Positions 1-10,649 of a DNA stretch of 64,000 nt are shown one piece after another. The translations under genes were made by a program, and so were the position numbers. How positions within the stretch are numbered: position 1 is the first letter of the stretch; each line of letters opens with the position of its first letter. Source of the DNA: Nocardioides luteus (GTDB lineage: Bacteria > Actinomycetota > Actinomycetes > Propionibacteriales > Nocardioidaceae); NCBI RefSeq assembly GCF_015752315.1, contig NZ_JADOVJ010000001.1, positions 496,001-560,000 of the forward strand, read 5' to 3'. The notes beneath the pieces were generated by a model. It had not been told where the DNA came from and ran no database searches. It was given only the letters and a program-made list of their open reading frames with translations.

Positions 1-1017
1 CTGCGGCAGGCGGGGCTGCGGCGTGGGGACACCCTGGGGTTCCTCGCTCGCTACGGTCGTGATGTCGCAGGAGCGCTCCAGATCTGGGATCTCGATGACC
101 CGACAGAGCCGAAGACGCCGTCGCTCCGACCTGTCGACGATGCCGGAGTCCGGCAACTGCTCGAGGATCCGGTCGGTGCGCCGCTGGCCAACGAGTCGTT
201 GCTCGGGAAGTCGTCTCTCGCGGGTGTTCAGCCGAAGGTCGTTCTCGTTCGTCAGGACGGCGGGTGGGCGCGGGCACTGGGCGGTCATCCGACGAGCCAC
301 ATTCTCAAGCCGCAGTTGGAACGGCGTCCGAGTGTGATCTTCGACGAGGAGTACGGCGCCCGGATCTCGCGAGCGCTCGGGCTGGCCAGTCACGACACCT
401 GGATCGACGACTTCGATGGTCTGCCCACACTGGTCATCGAGCGCTTCGATCGCTCGGCCGCCGGACGGATTCACCAGGAGGATTTCAGTCAGGTTCTGGG
501 AGCCTCGGGAGATCAGAAGTATCAGGAGTACGGCGGTCTGGTGAGCCTGCGTCGCATCGCCGATACGCTCCAGCGGACTACGCGCACGGCTGACATTGTG
601 ACCCTTGCGCGGATGGTCGTGCTCGCGGTCGCCGTCGGCAACCTCGACATGCACGCGAAGAACCTTGGCATCCTCCATCCGTTCGATGACGAACCCCGCC
701 TCGCGCCCGCATACGACGTCGTACCTCAAGCCCACATCCCCGATATCGACGGGAAGATGGCTCTCGCCGTCAATGGGACATACCGCCACGCCGGTCTCAC
801 CACGGCTGATCTGGTCGCCGAGATCACGAAGTGGGGCGTACGTCGTGCCGACTCGATCGTGGCCGACTGCCTTGCGGACATCGCGGAGGTGGTGAGCAAA
901 GAGGATCCGCTGGAGGGCGCCCACCCGAGGCTCCAGCAAGACATCTCGACCTTCGTACGGAATCTCCGCAACGACGACCCCGTTGGTCGACCCGGGAGTT
1001 CTGGGGTCTCTGGGTGA
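1..1017 (+). CDS. HipA-type serine/threonine kinase toxin, 5' end outside the window
   Basis: An open frame runs from base 1 without a stop, so the gene begins upstream; 338 residues are visible. Counting from base 1, SLAGVQPK lies at about 71-78 (the S-L-x-G-x-Q-x-K signature of HipA), HILKPQ follows, then TLVIERFDR, the catalytic-loop motif NLDMHAKN with Asp216 and Asn221, and APAYDVV with the likely metal-binding Asp239. The kinase core therefore looks complete. HipA proteins phosphorylate targets such as glutamyl-tRNA synthetase and are neutralised by an adjacent HipB. No hipB lies downstream; if present it is left of the window. Specific substrate unknown. Confidence 0.85.
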   Translation: MRQAGLRRGDTLGFLARYGRDVAGALQIWDLDDPTEPKTPSLRPVDDAGVRQLLEDPVGAPLANESLLGKSSLAGVQPKVVLVRQDGGWARALGGHPTSHILKPQLERRPSVIFDEEYGARISRALGLASHDTWIDDFDGLPTLVIERFDRSAAGRIHQEDFSQVLGASGDQKYQEYGGLVSLRRIADTLQRTTRTADIVTLARMVVLAVAVGNLDMHAKNLGILHPFDDEPRLAPAYDVVPQAHIPDIDGKMALAVNGTYRHAGLTTADLVAEITKWGVRRADSIVADCLADIAEVVSKEDPLEGAHPRLQQDISTFVRNLRNDDPVGRPGSSGVSG

Positions 1018-1059
1018 CTCCACCGCTCCCGCGTTGGGCGAGCGTGACAGAGTCGTCCT

Positions 1060-1460
1060 GTGCGAACTAACTCTTCTCTCGACCTCCCGCTCGTCGGGCT
1101 GGCCGCGCTGTTCCTGGGGTCGGGGACCCTGCATCTGGTGAGACCCCAGGTCTTCGAGCCGATCGTGCCGCCGGCGCTGCCGGAGCCGCGCAAGGTGGTC
1201 GAGGTCTCCGGGGTGGCCGAGATCGCGTGCGGGCTGGGGCTGCTGCATCCGAAGACCCGCCGGATCGCGGGGCTGGCCAGCGCCGCGCTGCTGGTCGGGG
1301 TGTTCCCTGCCAACGTGCAGATGAGCGTCGATGCGGGGAAGCGGGCCAACCGGAAGCGGACCGCCAAGTCGGCCGGGTTCTTCGCCGGTACGCTGGCACG
1401 GCTGCCGCTGCAGTGGCCGATGATCAAGGTGGCGCTGCGCGCCGGAAAGGGGACCGGCGC

Positions 1461-1464
<4 letters not shown>
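1060..1464 (+). CDS. DoxX-like small membrane protein
   Basis: A 134-residue hydrophobic protein with probable membrane segments near residues 8-27, 46-62 and 69-88 and a basic stretch (KRANRKRTAK) between the last segments. Size and layout match the DoxX/DUF4395-like families of small actinobacterial membrane proteins, whose function is poorly defined. The start is a GTG without a clear Shine-Dalgarno. Its stop overlaps the ATG of the following aldo/keto reductase (ATGA), so the two are probably translated together. Family assignment is moderate, function unknown. Confidence 0.6.
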
Positions 1465-2519
<1,055 letters not shown>

Positions 2520-2525
2520 GGGCGG

Positions 2526-2978
2526 TCAACCGAGGCGTACGCCGTCGCGCTCGTCGTCCCAGGCGGCGGAGCTGATCCGCCAGCCGTCGCCGGTGCGTAC
2601 GAACGACATCGTCTTCATGCCTCGGCCGGAGTGGAGCTCGCCTCCGGCGCGCCAGCGTTTGCCGTAGGCGCCCCACCAGTGGGCGATGTCGCCGAAGACG
2701 TCGATCCGGCCGGGCTCGGGCCACTCCTCGAAGTCGGCGATCTCGCCGCTGGTCAGCAGCGCGAGGCGCGGGGCGATGAAGGACTCGAGGTCGTATACCT
2801 CGGCCGGCAGTCCGCAGGTGCGCACCACGGTTGCGCCGGGAAGCATGATCCGCCGCAGATCGTCCAGGCGTGCGGCCGTGTCCGGTCCGGAGGTGAAGGC
2901 GGAGAAGAACGCATCCACCAGCGCCTCGATCGCGATCTCGTCCGACGTCGCTGCGGCCTCGCCGCGGGTGGTGACCAT
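2526..2978 (-). CDS. SnoaL/NTF2-like protein
   Basis: A 150-residue protein with the layout of the NTF2/SnoaL (DUF4440-type) fold: an N-terminal helix (DEIAIEALVDAFFSAFTSGP), a middle cone-forming part and C-terminal strands (KTMSFVRTGDGWRISSAAWDDER). Such proteins are small ligand-binding or isomerase/dehydratase domains; no catalytic residue is conclusive here. The ATG is 6 nt after a TATGTT hexamer and lacks a ribosome binding site, so the mRNA is probably leaderless. It runs divergently from the amidase gene and converges on the aldo/keto reductase with only 6 bp between the stops. Confidence 0.6.
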   Translation of the reverse strand: MVTTRGEAAATSDEIAIEALVDAFFSAFTSGPDTAARLDDLRRIMLPGATVVRTCGLPAEVYDLESFIAPRLALLTSGEIADFEEWPEPGRIDVFGDIAHWWGAYGKRWRAGGELHSGRGMKTMSFVRTGDGWRISSAAWDDERDGVRLG

Positions 2979-2990
2979 GCCCGGAACATA
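2979..2990 (-). promoter_or_regulatory. leaderless promoter -10 of the NTF2-like gene
   Basis: On the minus strand TATGTT is followed by 6 nt and the ATG at 2978. No Shine-Dalgarno is present. No convincing -35 is seen. Confidence 0.55.
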
Positions 2991-3046
2991 GCCACGCGCT
3001 CCGGATGTGGCACGTCATTTCGAGGCGGGGAGGTCGACCCGGGCGC

Positions 3047-3058
3047 TAGCCTGCGCTC
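3047..3058 (+). promoter_or_regulatory. leaderless promoter -10 of the amidase gene
   Basis: TAGCCT is followed by 6 nt and the ATG at 3059, with no ribosome binding site. Confidence 0.55.
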
Positions 3059-4534
3059 ATGCGGGTCGATGAGTATCTGACGTACGACGCCACCGGGCTG
3101 GCGCAGCTGGTCGCTGCCAAGGAGGTGACCGCCGCCGAGGCGCTGGCCGCGGCGCGGGAGCGGGCCGAGGCGGTGAACCCGCGGATCAACGCGATCGTCG
3201 CGGACATCCCGGAGGCCGACGACCAGGTCGCCGGCGACGGCCCCAGCGGGCCGTTCGCCGGGGTGCCGTTCCTGGTGAAGGACCTGGCCCAGGAGTACCA
3301 GGGCCATCCGACGACCTACGGCTCCCGCGCGCTCGTCGACGACGTCGCCGAGGAGCACTCCTACTTCACCCGGAGCGCCCTGGACGCCGGTCTGGTGATC
3401 TTCGGCAAGACGAACACCCCGGAGTTCGGGTCGAAGGGGATCACCGAGCCGGAGCTGTTCGGGCCCTCGCGCAACCCGTGGAACACCGACCACACGCCGG
3501 GCGGATCCTCCGGCGGGTCCGGGGCCGCGGTGGCGGCCGGGATCGTGCCGGCCGCCGGCGCCAACGACGGCGGCGGGTCGATCCGGATCCCGGCGGCCTG
3601 CAACGGCCTGGTCGGGCTGAAGACCACCCGCGGGCTGCTGCCGCTGGGCCCGCAGAGCCTCGACGCCTCCAACGGCTTCGTCGTCCAGGGCGTGGTGACG
3701 CGTACGGTGCGCGACGCCGCCGGTCTCTACGACGCGCTCCTCGGCGACCGGTCGCTGGCGATGCTCCACGCCCCGCACCCCGACGGGCCGTTCTCCGAGG
3801 CGATCGCGGCCGCCCCGCGCCCGCTTCGGATCGGGTTCACCTCGACGTCGTCGATCACCGAGCCCGACCCGGAGGCGATCGCTGCCGTCGAGGACGCGGC
3901 GAAGGCCCTCGAGGCGCTCGGTCACCAGGTCGAGGAGGTCGAGGCGCCCTACGACGCCGCCGAGCTCGGCCGGGACTTCCTCACCATCTGGTTCGCCTCG
4001 GCCGCTGCCGAGGTCGCCGAGGCCAAGCTCCGCGTCGGCGCCAAGAACGCAGACTTCGAGGCCGACACCCTCGCCGTGGCCGAGCTCGGCCGGGCCGGGG
4101 GAGTGGTCGCCGTCGAGCTCGCGCACATCAACCGCCGCAGCCACGTACGCCGGCTGAGCGAGTTCCACGAGACGTACGACCTGCTGCTCACCCCGACGCT
4201 GGCGAAGCCGCCGCTGAAGGTCGGACAGCTCACCACGCCCAAGGCGCTGCAGACCGCGGCGCGGGTGCTCCACAAGGTGCACGGCGGCCGGGTGATGCGC
4301 GCGACCGGGATGATCGACCAGCTGGTCGACGAGAACCTCGGCTGGGTGCCCTACACCCAGCTCGCCAACATCACCGGGCGTCCCGCGATCTCGGTGCCGA
4401 CCTACCGGACCGCGGCCGGGCTGCCGCTGGGCATCCAGCTCTCCGGGCAGCTCGGTGACGACGGACTGCTGCTGCAGGTCGCCGCCCAGCTGGAGGAGTC
4501 GAAGCCGTGGGCGGAGCACTGGCCGAAGCTCTGA
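3059..4534 (+). CDS. amidase (amidase signature family)
   Basis: A 491-residue amidase signature hydrolase. The Ser-cis-Ser-Lys triad is visible: Lys74 in FLVKDLAQ, the serines of GGSSGGSG near 149-154, and the nucleophile Ser174 in [11 protein letters not shown]. The C-terminal [13 protein letters not shown] segment is also typical. Length matches the family. Members hydrolyse amides or aryl-acyl amides in the cytoplasm; GatA is unlikely because no gatB or gatC is adjacent. No signal peptide. The start is the ATG 6 nt after a -10-like hexamer. Substrate unknown. Confidence 0.9.
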   Translation: MRVDEYLTYDATGLAQLVAAKEVTAAEALAAARERAEAVNPRINAIVADIPEADDQVAGDGPSGPFAGVPFLVKDLAQEYQGHPTTYGSRALVDDVAEEHSYFTRSALDAGLVIFGKTNTPEFGSKGITEPELFGPSRNPWNTDHTPGGSSGGSGAAVAAGIVPAAGANDGGGSIRIPAACNGLVGLKTTRGLLPLGPQSLDASNGFVVQGVVTRTVRDAAGLYDALLGDRSLAMLHAPHPDGPFSEAIAAAPRPLRIGFTSTSSITEPDPEAIAAVEDAAKALEALGHQVEEVEAPYDAAELGRDFLTIWFASAAAEVAEAKLRVGAKNADFEADTLAVAELGRAGGVVAVELAHINRRSHVRRLSEFHETYDLLLTPTLAKPPLKVGQLTTPKALQTAARVLHKVHGGRVMRATGMIDQLVDENLGWVPYTQLANITGRPAISVPTYRTAAGLPLGIQLSGQLGDDGLLLQVAAQLEESKPWAEHWPKL

Positions 4535-4555
4535 CGGTGTCATGAGGACGTGCCC

Positions 4556-6436
4556 ATGAAAGAAAATTTCCTTTCCCGCACGAAGCCGGTGCTGGAACGG
4601 CACTATCGAGGTATGACTCCGTCTCGGGACATGCTCATGACCTCTCGGCGCGCCCTTCTCGGTGGCACTCTCGGTGGAGTCGCGATGACTCTCCTCGGCG
4701 GTGCCGCGGTGGCCGCGACGCCGGAGGACCCGACCAGGGCGGTCCGGACGCTCGCGTCGCCGGCGGGCCAACCGCCGACGATCACTCCCGACGAGCTCGC
4801 CTTCACCCCGCGCACCGTCCTGCGTCCCGGTCACCCTCGCCAGGTCGGCCTCGACCCGGCACAGATCGCGAAGATCCGCACCGAGCTGACCCGGTTCCTC
4901 GAGCCGACCACCGAGAACCCCGCCCACCCCCTGTACGCAGGAGCCACCGCGATCGCGGTCAAGGACGGCGTCGTCGTGGCGCACGAGAGCGTGGGCAAGG
5001 CGCTCAGGTACGGGCTCGACGGCACCACCGTCGTGGAGCTCCCGGCCGACCAGCAGGTCGCGGCGACCACGGAGACGATGTGGGACATCGCCTCGATGTC
5101 GAAGCTCTTCACCACGACCGCGATCCTCCAGCTGATGGAACAGGGCCGACTCGACCTCGAGGCTCCGGTGGTCACCTACCTGCCCGAGTTCGCGCCGCAC
5201 GGCAAGGACGCGATCCTCGTGCGCCACCTGCTCACCCACGTCTCCGGACTGCTCGCCGGCCCGTCACCGTCGCTGTGGGCGGGCTACGACACCTACGAGG
5301 AGCGGGTCGCGGCGATCATGGACACGACGCCGACGCACGCGCCCGAGCAGATCTACCGCTACTCCGACATCAACCTGATCACCCTCGGGCTGCTGGTCGA
5401 GCGGCTGTCGGGGAAGACGCTGGACACCTACGTACACGACCACATCACCGAGCCGCTGGGCATGCGGGACACGATGTACAACCCGCCCGCCGACCGCCTC
5501 GACCGGGTCGCCGCCACCGAGTATCAGCCGTGGGCGGGGCGGCCGATGATCCGTGGCGAGGTGCACGACGAGAACGCTTGGGCGCTCGGCGGCGTCGCCG
5601 GCCACGCGGGCGTCTTCTCGACCGCCGCCGACATGGCGAGGTTCGGGCAGATGTTCCTCAACGGCGGTGTCTACGACGGCACCAGGATCCTGGAGGAGGA
5701 CACCGTCAGGCTCTCGCTGCGCGACTACACCGGCGCCAGGTTCACCAGCTCGCGCGGCCTCGGCTGGGAGCTCGCCACGACCTGGTACCACGGCCCGATC
5801 TGGTCCCCGGTCTCCTTCGGTCACACCGGCTACACCGGCACCAGCATCGTGATGGACCCGATCGGCCACCAGCTCGTCGTGCTCATGACCAACCGCGTCC
5901 ACCCGAGCCGCGACTGGGGCAGCAACAACCCCTCCCGCCGTGCCGTCTCCGACGCGCTGGGCATGGCCTCGGCGGTCCGGCCCGCGAGCGGGCGTACGTC
6001 GTGGTTCTCGGGGCGCGCGAACGCGAAGAAGGCGACGCTCGACGTGCCGCTCGCCGCAACGGAGAACGCGAAGCTCCGCTTCGACTACTTCTTCGACACC
6101 GAGCCGCGCTTCGACTTCGGCCGGCTGCAGTACTCCACCGACGGCACCACCTTCAGCCCGCTGCCGTGGACGCTCGAGGGCGGTGGCTGGAGCTGGGAGA
6201 CCAGCGAGGCGGTCAACGGCTACGGCGGTCGCCGGTGGCTGCGCGGCCGGGCCGCCCTCCCCGCGGGCACCACCACGGTCAGGTGGACCTACGAGACCGA
6301 CTCCTCCTCGCAGGGCCGCGGGATCTACGTCGACGGCATCGTGGTCAGCCAGGGGTGGCGTACGTTGTTCGACTCCTCGCGGCCCGCCGACGAGGCACGC
6401 ATCGTCGCCGACGGCTGGGGTCTCAGCGACAGGTGA
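4556..6436 (+). CDS. Tat-exported class C beta-lactamase-like serine hydrolase with extra C-terminal domain
   Basis: A 626-residue protein. The ATG at 4556 follows GAGGA at 4544-4548; the GTG at 4550 is too close to that site. The N-terminus has a twin-arginine signal (SRRALLGG at about 30-37, then a hydrophobic run ending AVAAT), so export by Tat is likely. The catalytic domain has S180-M-S-K183, Y269-S-D and H423-T-G, the three motifs of the class C beta-lactamase/DD-peptidase fold. Residues from about 470 to the end form a separate region rich in aromatic and beta-type sequence (WSWETSEAVNGYGGRRW, IYVDGIVVS) that resembles a jelly-roll binding domain. Esterase, peptidase or cell-wall amidase activity is possible. 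Confidence 0.82.
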   Translation: MKENFLSRTKPVLERHYRGMTPSRDMLMTSRRALLGGTLGGVAMTLLGGAAVAATPEDPTRAVRTLASPAGQPPTITPDELAFTPRTVLRPGHPRQVGLDPAQIAKIRTELTRFLEPTTENPAHPLYAGATAIAVKDGVVVAHESVGKALRYGLDGTTVVELPADQQVAATTETMWDIASMSKLFTTTAILQLMEQGRLDLEAPVVTYLPEFAPHGKDAILVRHLLTHVSGLLAGPSPSLWAGYDTYEERVAAIMDTTPTHAPEQIYRYSDINLITLGLLVERLSGKTLDTYVHDHITEPLGMRDTMYNPPADRLDRVAATEYQPWAGRPMIRGEVHDENAWALGGVAGHAGVFSTAADMARFGQMFLNGGVYDGTRILEEDTVRLSLRDYTGARFTSSRGLGWELATTWYHGPIWSPVSFGHTGYTGTSIVMDPIGHQLVVLMTNRVHPSRDWGSNNPSRRAVSDALGMASAVRPASGRTSWFSGRANAKKATLDVPLAATENAKLRFDYFFDTEPRFDFGRLQYSTDGTTFSPLPWTLEGGGWSWETSEAVNGYGGRRWLRGRAALPAGTTTVRWTYETDSSSQGRGIYVDGIVVSQGWRTLFDSSRPADEARIVADGWGLSDR

Positions 6437-6447
6437 CACGTCACCGA

Positions 6448-6461
6448 TAGCCTCTGGCGGC
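6448..6461 (+). promoter_or_regulatory. leaderless promoter -10 of the M20 hydrolase gene
   Basis: TAGCCT is followed by 8 nt and the ATG at 6462; no ribosome binding site is visible. Confidence 0.45.
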
Positions 6462-7781
6462 ATGACGCAGCCGCAGCAGCCGAATCCGTTCCTGGTCAAC
6501 CAGCTTCGCGACGAGGCGGACGCCAGGGCGCTCGTCACGAAGGCCGTCGAGTCGAGCTCGCCGGGGGCGCCGCGGGGGATCCTGGACGCGATCCGCGACC
6601 GGCTCGTGGACCTCGGGCCGGAGCTGGTCGCGGTCTCCCACGACCTCGCCGAGCACCCCGAGACCGGCTTCGAGGAGCACCGCAGCTCGGCCGGGCTGGC
6701 GGAGTTCGTCGAGGCTCACGGCATCGAGGTCGCCCGGGGTGCCTACGGCCTCCCGACCGCTCTGTACGCCTCGGCGGGCGGCGCCAAGGACGGTCCGACG
6801 ATCGCGGTGCTCTCCGAGTACGACGCACTTCCCGGCATCGGCCACGGCTGCGGCCACAACCTGATCGCGACCGTCGGCGTGGGTGCATTCCTGGCCATCG
6901 CGAGCGTGATCGACAAGCTCGGCGGCCGGGCGATCTGGCTCGGCACGCCGGCCGAGGAGGGCGGTGGCGGCAAGGAGCTGATGGCGCAGAAGGGCGCCTT
7001 CGACGGCGTCGACGCGGCGATCATGATCCACCCGTTCACCTATGACACCTCCGAGCCGGTCTTCCTCGGCCGCAGGCAGCTGAAGGTGACGTACGTCGGG
7101 GTGCCGGCGCACGCTTCGATCCAGCCGTTCATGGGGCGCAACGCCCTGGACGCGGCCAACCTGCTCTACACCGGCGTCGCGCTCAACCGGCAGCAGATGC
7201 CGCCGACCGACCGGGTGCACGCGATCATCACCGACGGCGGCCTGCGCCCCAACGTGATCCCGGAGCACGCCTCGATCGAGTTCTACGTACGCTCCGCCTA
7301 TCCCGAGACGCTCAAGGTCCTCTCCCAGCGGCTCGAGGAGATGGCGATGGGAGCGGCCCTGATGACCGGCTGCGGGGTCGAGTTCAGCTGGGACGAGTCG
7401 CCGGTCTACCTGCCGATCCGCAACAACAGCGGCCTCGCACAGGCCTGGAACCGCCGCTACCAGGAGCGCAACCACACCGTCCTCGCGCCCGGTGTCGTCC
7501 CAGACCTGTTGGCCGGCTCCACCGACTTCGGCAACGTCTCCTTCCGGATCCCCGGACTGCACGCGATGGTCAAGATCGCCGAGCCCGACGTCTCCCTGCA
7601 CAGCCGTGAGTTCGCCGCTGCCGCGGTCACGCCGTACGCCGACGAGGTGCTCGTCGATGCCGCCTACGGTCTGGCCGCGGTGGCCGCCGACTACCTCTCC
7701 GACGCGAAGCTGCGAGAGACGGTCCGCGAGGAGTTCGAGGAGGCCGGTGGAGCGGTGGACGTTACCGAATTTTTCGGCTGA
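6462..7781 (+). CDS. M20-family amidohydrolase (M20D, AbgB/PM20D2-like)
   Basis: A 439-residue cytoplasmic metal-dependent amidohydrolase. The M20D metal motif GHGCGHN lies at about 127-133 (His128, Cys130, His132), and the EEGGGGKE stretch supplies the acidic residues. The family cleaves N-acyl or dipeptide amide bonds, for example p-aminobenzoyl-glutamate or beta-alanyl dipeptides. The chosen ATG at 6462 sits behind a -10-like hexamer; the longer frame upstream is only a reading-frame shadow of the serine hydrolase. It stands alone between two exported hydrolases. Confidence 0.85.
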   Translation: MTQPQQPNPFLVNQLRDEADARALVTKAVESSSPGAPRGILDAIRDRLVDLGPELVAVSHDLAEHPETGFEEHRSSAGLAEFVEAHGIEVARGAYGLPTALYASAGGAKDGPTIAVLSEYDALPGIGHGCGHNLIATVGVGAFLAIASVIDKLGGRAIWLGTPAEEGGGGKELMAQKGAFDGVDAAIMIHPFTYDTSEPVFLGRRQLKVTYVGVPAHASIQPFMGRNALDAANLLYTGVALNRQQMPPTDRVHAIITDGGLRPNVIPEHASIEFYVRSAYPETLKVLSQRLEEMAMGAALMTGCGVEFSWDESPVYLPIRNNSGLAQAWNRRYQERNHTVLAPGVVPDLLAGSTDFGNVSFRIPGLHAMVKIAEPDVSLHSREFAAAAVTPYADEVLVDAAYGLAAVAADYLSDAKLRETVREEFEEAGGAVDVTEFFG

Positions 7782-7807
7782 TTAACGGTTGATGACGATT
7801 CGGCGGC

Positions 7808-7822
7808 GGTAATCCTGTTACC
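7808..7822 (+). promoter_or_regulatory. short inverted repeat upstream of the 5'-nucleotidase gene
   Basis: GGTAA, 5 nt, TTACC is a perfect inverted repeat 67 bp before the nucleotidase start. It could be an operator or part of the promoter; no regulator is assigned. Confidence 0.3.
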
Positions 7823-7888
7823 TCTTCACAATCGGAACCCGAAGGGGCATTGTTCCCTTCGTCGATCACTGAGATGGGGAGCCCCGCA

Positions 7889-9739
7889 ATGCCTCGTAAC
7901 ACCCGAAAGCTTCGCCCCGCCGTGGCCGTTGCCGCCGTCGCTCTCGCGGCCGCCGCAGTCGCCACTCCGGTCGCGACCTCTGCCTCGGCGCAGACCAGCG
8001 CCGAGAGTGCTGGGAAGCACCTGGTCGATGTCCAGCTGCTCTCGTTCAACGACTTCCACGGCAACCTCGAGGCGCCGTCGGGTTCGAGCGGGCGGCTGAT
8101 CACCGGCCACCACATCGACCCCGCCACCGGCAAGCCGGTCGATGACACCGTCAACGTCGGTGGCGTCGAATACCTCGCCTCCCACCTGGCCGAGGCCCGC
8201 AAGGGTCACGCCCGCTCCCTGACCGTGGCCGCGGGCGACCTGATCGGCGCCTCGCCGCTGCTCTCCGCCGCGTTCCACGACGAGCCGTCGATCGAGGCGC
8301 TCAACAAGCTCGGGCTGGACGTCACCGCGGTCGGCAACCACGAGTTCGACGAGGGCTACAAGGAGCTGCAGCGCATCGACGCCGGTGGCTGCATCGACGA
8401 CGGCGACGGCAAGGACAACCAGAACTCCTGCGCCGCCCACGAGTACCAGGGCGCCGACTTCGACATCCTCGCCTCCAACGTGATCGAGGACGCCAGCGGC
8501 AAGACGATCCTGCCGGCCTACTCCATCAAGGAGGTCGACGGCGTCAAGATCGGCTTCATCGGCATGACCCTCGAGGCCACCCCCGACATCGTCACCGCCG
8601 AGGGCGTCAAGGGCCTCACCTTCAAGGACGAGGTCGAGACCGCCAACGCGCTCGTACCCGTGCTGAAGAAGAAGGGCGTCAAGGCGATCGTGACCCTCAT
8701 CCACGAGGGTGCCAACCTGCCGAAGGAGAAGTGGACCGACCCTGCCACCGGCACGGTCTACGACGTCAACGCCCGCTACGACTACACCTGCGAGGGTGGC
8801 GGCGAGCTCGTCGCCGGCTCGCCGATCGTGCCGATCGCGCAGAACCTCGACCCCGAGATCGACATGCTGGTCACCGGCCACACCCACAACCCCTACGTCT
8901 GCGACGTACCCGACCCCGAGGGCAAGTCCCGCCTGGTCACCTCGGCCTCGTCCTTCGGACGGCTCTACACCGAGACCAACCTGAAGTACAACCTCAAGTC
9001 GCGCGACATCGTCCGCTCCTCGGTCAAGGGCTCGAACCTGCTCGTCACCCGTGACGTCGCCAAGGCTCCGGAGCAGACCACGCTGATCAACACCTACAAG
9101 GAGCTGGTCAGGCCGATCGCCTCCCGAGTGCTCGGCTCGATCACGACCGACGTCAAGCGCGACCAGAGCCCTGCCGGTGAGTCGGCGCTCGGTGACCTTA
9201 TCGCCGACGCCCAGCTCGCCGACCAGTCGACGGTGGTCAACGGGCAGGTGCCGGTGATCGCGTTCATGAACCCGGGTGGCATCCGTGCCGACCTGACCGC
9301 GGCCAGCTCGCCCTACGGCGAGGCCGTCGGTGACGTCACCTACGACGAGGCGTTCACGGTCCAGCCGTTCAACAACTACCTGGTCTCGCTGACCATGACC
9401 GGCCAGGACATCTACGACCTGCTCACCCAGCAGGTCACCGGCGCCAACGCGGCCTCGCACAAGATCCTGCAGGTCTCGAAGGGCTTCTCCTACCAGATCA
9501 GCCCCACGGGTCCGGTCGACGGCTCGGTGATGCTGAACGGTCAGCCCATCGACAAGGCCGCGTCCTACCGGGTCGTGACCAACAACTTCCTGCAGGGCGG
9601 CGGCGACGCCTTCGCCGCCTTCACGAAGGGCACCGACCCCTACTACGGCGGCCTCGACATCGACGCCTTCGCCGCCTACCTCGAGGCGAACTCGCCCTAC
9701 ACCCCGGCTGCGCTCGACCGCATCACCGGAACCCACTGA
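7889..9739 (+). CDS. secreted 5'-nucleotidase/2',3'-cyclic phosphodiesterase family protein
   Basis: A 616-residue exported phosphoesterase. The ATG at 7889 follows GGGGA and begins a Sec signal peptide (MPRNTRKLRPAVAVAAVALA, cleavage near TSASAQ). The metallophosphatase domain shows FNDFHG (Asp55, His57), AVGNHEFDEG (Asn150, His151) and VTGHTHNP (His331, His333). The C-terminal 5'-nucleotidase domain contains MNPGGIRADL and the substrate-stacking region NNFLQGGGDAF. Length is normal for the UshA/YfkN group. It probably frees phosphate from nucleotides outside the cell and fits with the phosphate uptake genes at 17-25 kb. No LPXTG anchor is seen. Confidence 0.92.
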   Translation: MPRNTRKLRPAVAVAAVALAAAAVATPVATSASAQTSAESAGKHLVDVQLLSFNDFHGNLEAPSGSSGRLITGHHIDPATGKPVDDTVNVGGVEYLASHLAEARKGHARSLTVAAGDLIGASPLLSAAFHDEPSIEALNKLGLDVTAVGNHEFDEGYKELQRIDAGGCIDDGDGKDNQNSCAAHEYQGADFDILASNVIEDASGKTILPAYSIKEVDGVKIGFIGMTLEATPDIVTAEGVKGLTFKDEVETANALVPVLKKKGVKAIVTLIHEGANLPKEKWTDPATGTVYDVNARYDYTCEGGGELVAGSPIVPIAQNLDPEIDMLVTGHTHNPYVCDVPDPEGKSRLVTSASSFGRLYTETNLKYNLKSRDIVRSSVKGSNLLVTRDVAKAPEQTTLINTYKELVRPIASRVLGSITTDVKRDQSPAGESALGDLIADAQLADQSTVVNGQVPVIAFMNPGGIRADLTAASSPYGEAVGDVTYDEAFTVQPFNNYLVSLTMTGQDIYDLLTQQVTGANAASHKILQVSKGFSYQISPTGPVDGSVMLNGQPIDKAASYRVVTNNFLQGGGDAFAAFTKGTDPYYGGLDIDAFAAYLEANSPYTPAALDRITGTH

Positions 9740-9761
9740 GAAGGGCACTTCCTTCGTACGC

Positions 9762-9798
9762 AGCGGGCCCGTCCAGCTCTGAGCTGGTCGGGCCCGCT
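9762..9798. terminator. bidirectional terminator hairpin
   Basis: Arms at 9762-9778 and 9782-9798 pair over 17 bp with one mismatch around a 3-nt loop. It lies between the convergent nucleotidase and TetR genes. Confidence 0.8.
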
Positions 9799-9806
9799 GT
9801 GCGTAG

Positions 9807-10502
9807 TCAGCCATGGGGGCTCGCCGGCAGCCCGGCGACGAGAGCCGCCGCGGTCGAAGCCGCCGAGAGGATGCGGCTCTCGGGGACCCCGCAGGCGCGA
9901 AGGCAGGTCGAGGCGATGGCGTCGGCCGTCTCCTCGTCGATCGTCAGGCCGATGCTGCGGAGGCTGGTGGTGACCTCGACGAGGTGGATGAGCATCTCGC
10001 CGAGATGACGAGGCTCGGCGGTGTGCGCGGCGCCGGGCTCCGCGAGCTGCGCCGCGATCCGCCCGTAGGCGCCGGCGAGCTCCGCGCGGGCGCTGCGGAA
10101 GGCGTCGAACGCCTCGCTGCTGGTCACGTCGGGATGGGTGGCCAGCACGCCGATGTTGTCCGGCGCCTCGGCGAGGGTGTGCAGGTCGACGAGCACCAGC
10201 GCGTAGAGCGCGGTCTCGGGACTCTCGGCCGCGGCCTGCTCGATCTGCTCGACCCGGTCGACGGTGGGCCGGACGGATCGCTCCAGGAGCTCGGCGAGGA
10301 TCTCGTCCTTGCCGGTGAAGTGGTAGTAGAGCGAGGCCTGCCTGATCCCGACCTTCTCCGCGATCTCACGGGTGGAGGTGGCGGCGAAGCCCTGGGTCAC
10401 GAACAGCTGCGCCGCGGCATGGAGGACCTGCTCACGTGGTGGGCTGGCCGTGGTGGCGGGAATGAGGCGTGGTCGGCCGGGTTGGGTTCGTCGGATGCTC
10501 AT
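9807..10502 (-). CDS. TetR-family transcriptional regulator
   Basis: A 231-residue regulator. The N-terminal helix-turn-helix is clear (TSTREIAEKVGIRQASLYYHFTGKDEIL at about 41-68), followed by an alpha-helical ligand-binding part with low conservation. A basic N-terminal tail of about 25 residues precedes the fold. It is divergent from the Scr1-like regulator with about 150 bp between the starts, which hold an inverted repeat. No obvious effector or target gene is adjacent. Confidence 0.85.
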   Translation of the reverse strand: MSIRRTQPGRPRLIPATTASPPREQVLHAAAQLFVTQGFAATSTREIAEKVGIRQASLYYHFTGKDEILAELLERSVRPTVDRVEQIEQAAAESPETALYALVLVDLHTLAEAPDNIGVLATHPDVTSSEAFDAFRSARAELAGAYGRIAAQLAEPGAAHTAEPRHLGEMLIHLVEVTTSLRSIGLTIDEETADAIASTCLRACGVPESRILSAASTAAALVAGLPASPHG

Positions 10503-10572
10503 CGAGGCACTGCCTTCCTGTCGACGTCGACCCCGGGATCAGTAGAGCATAATATTTCGATCCCGCCAACCA

Positions 10573-10605
10573 TGATGTGCATCTGGACGCCGACTATGCA
10601 CATCA
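10573..10605. promoter_or_regulatory. inverted repeat operator between two divergent regulators
   Basis: TGATGTGCAT (10573-10582) and ATGCACATCA (10596-10605) are perfect 10-bp inverted arms with a 13-bp spacer. The site lies between the TetR and Scr1-like genes, closer to the latter. Either protein could bind it. Confidence 0.55.
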
Positions 10606-10649
10606 GGCAGGATGGGGTCCATCCGATCCGCCGAAGGAGGCTGCCGTCC

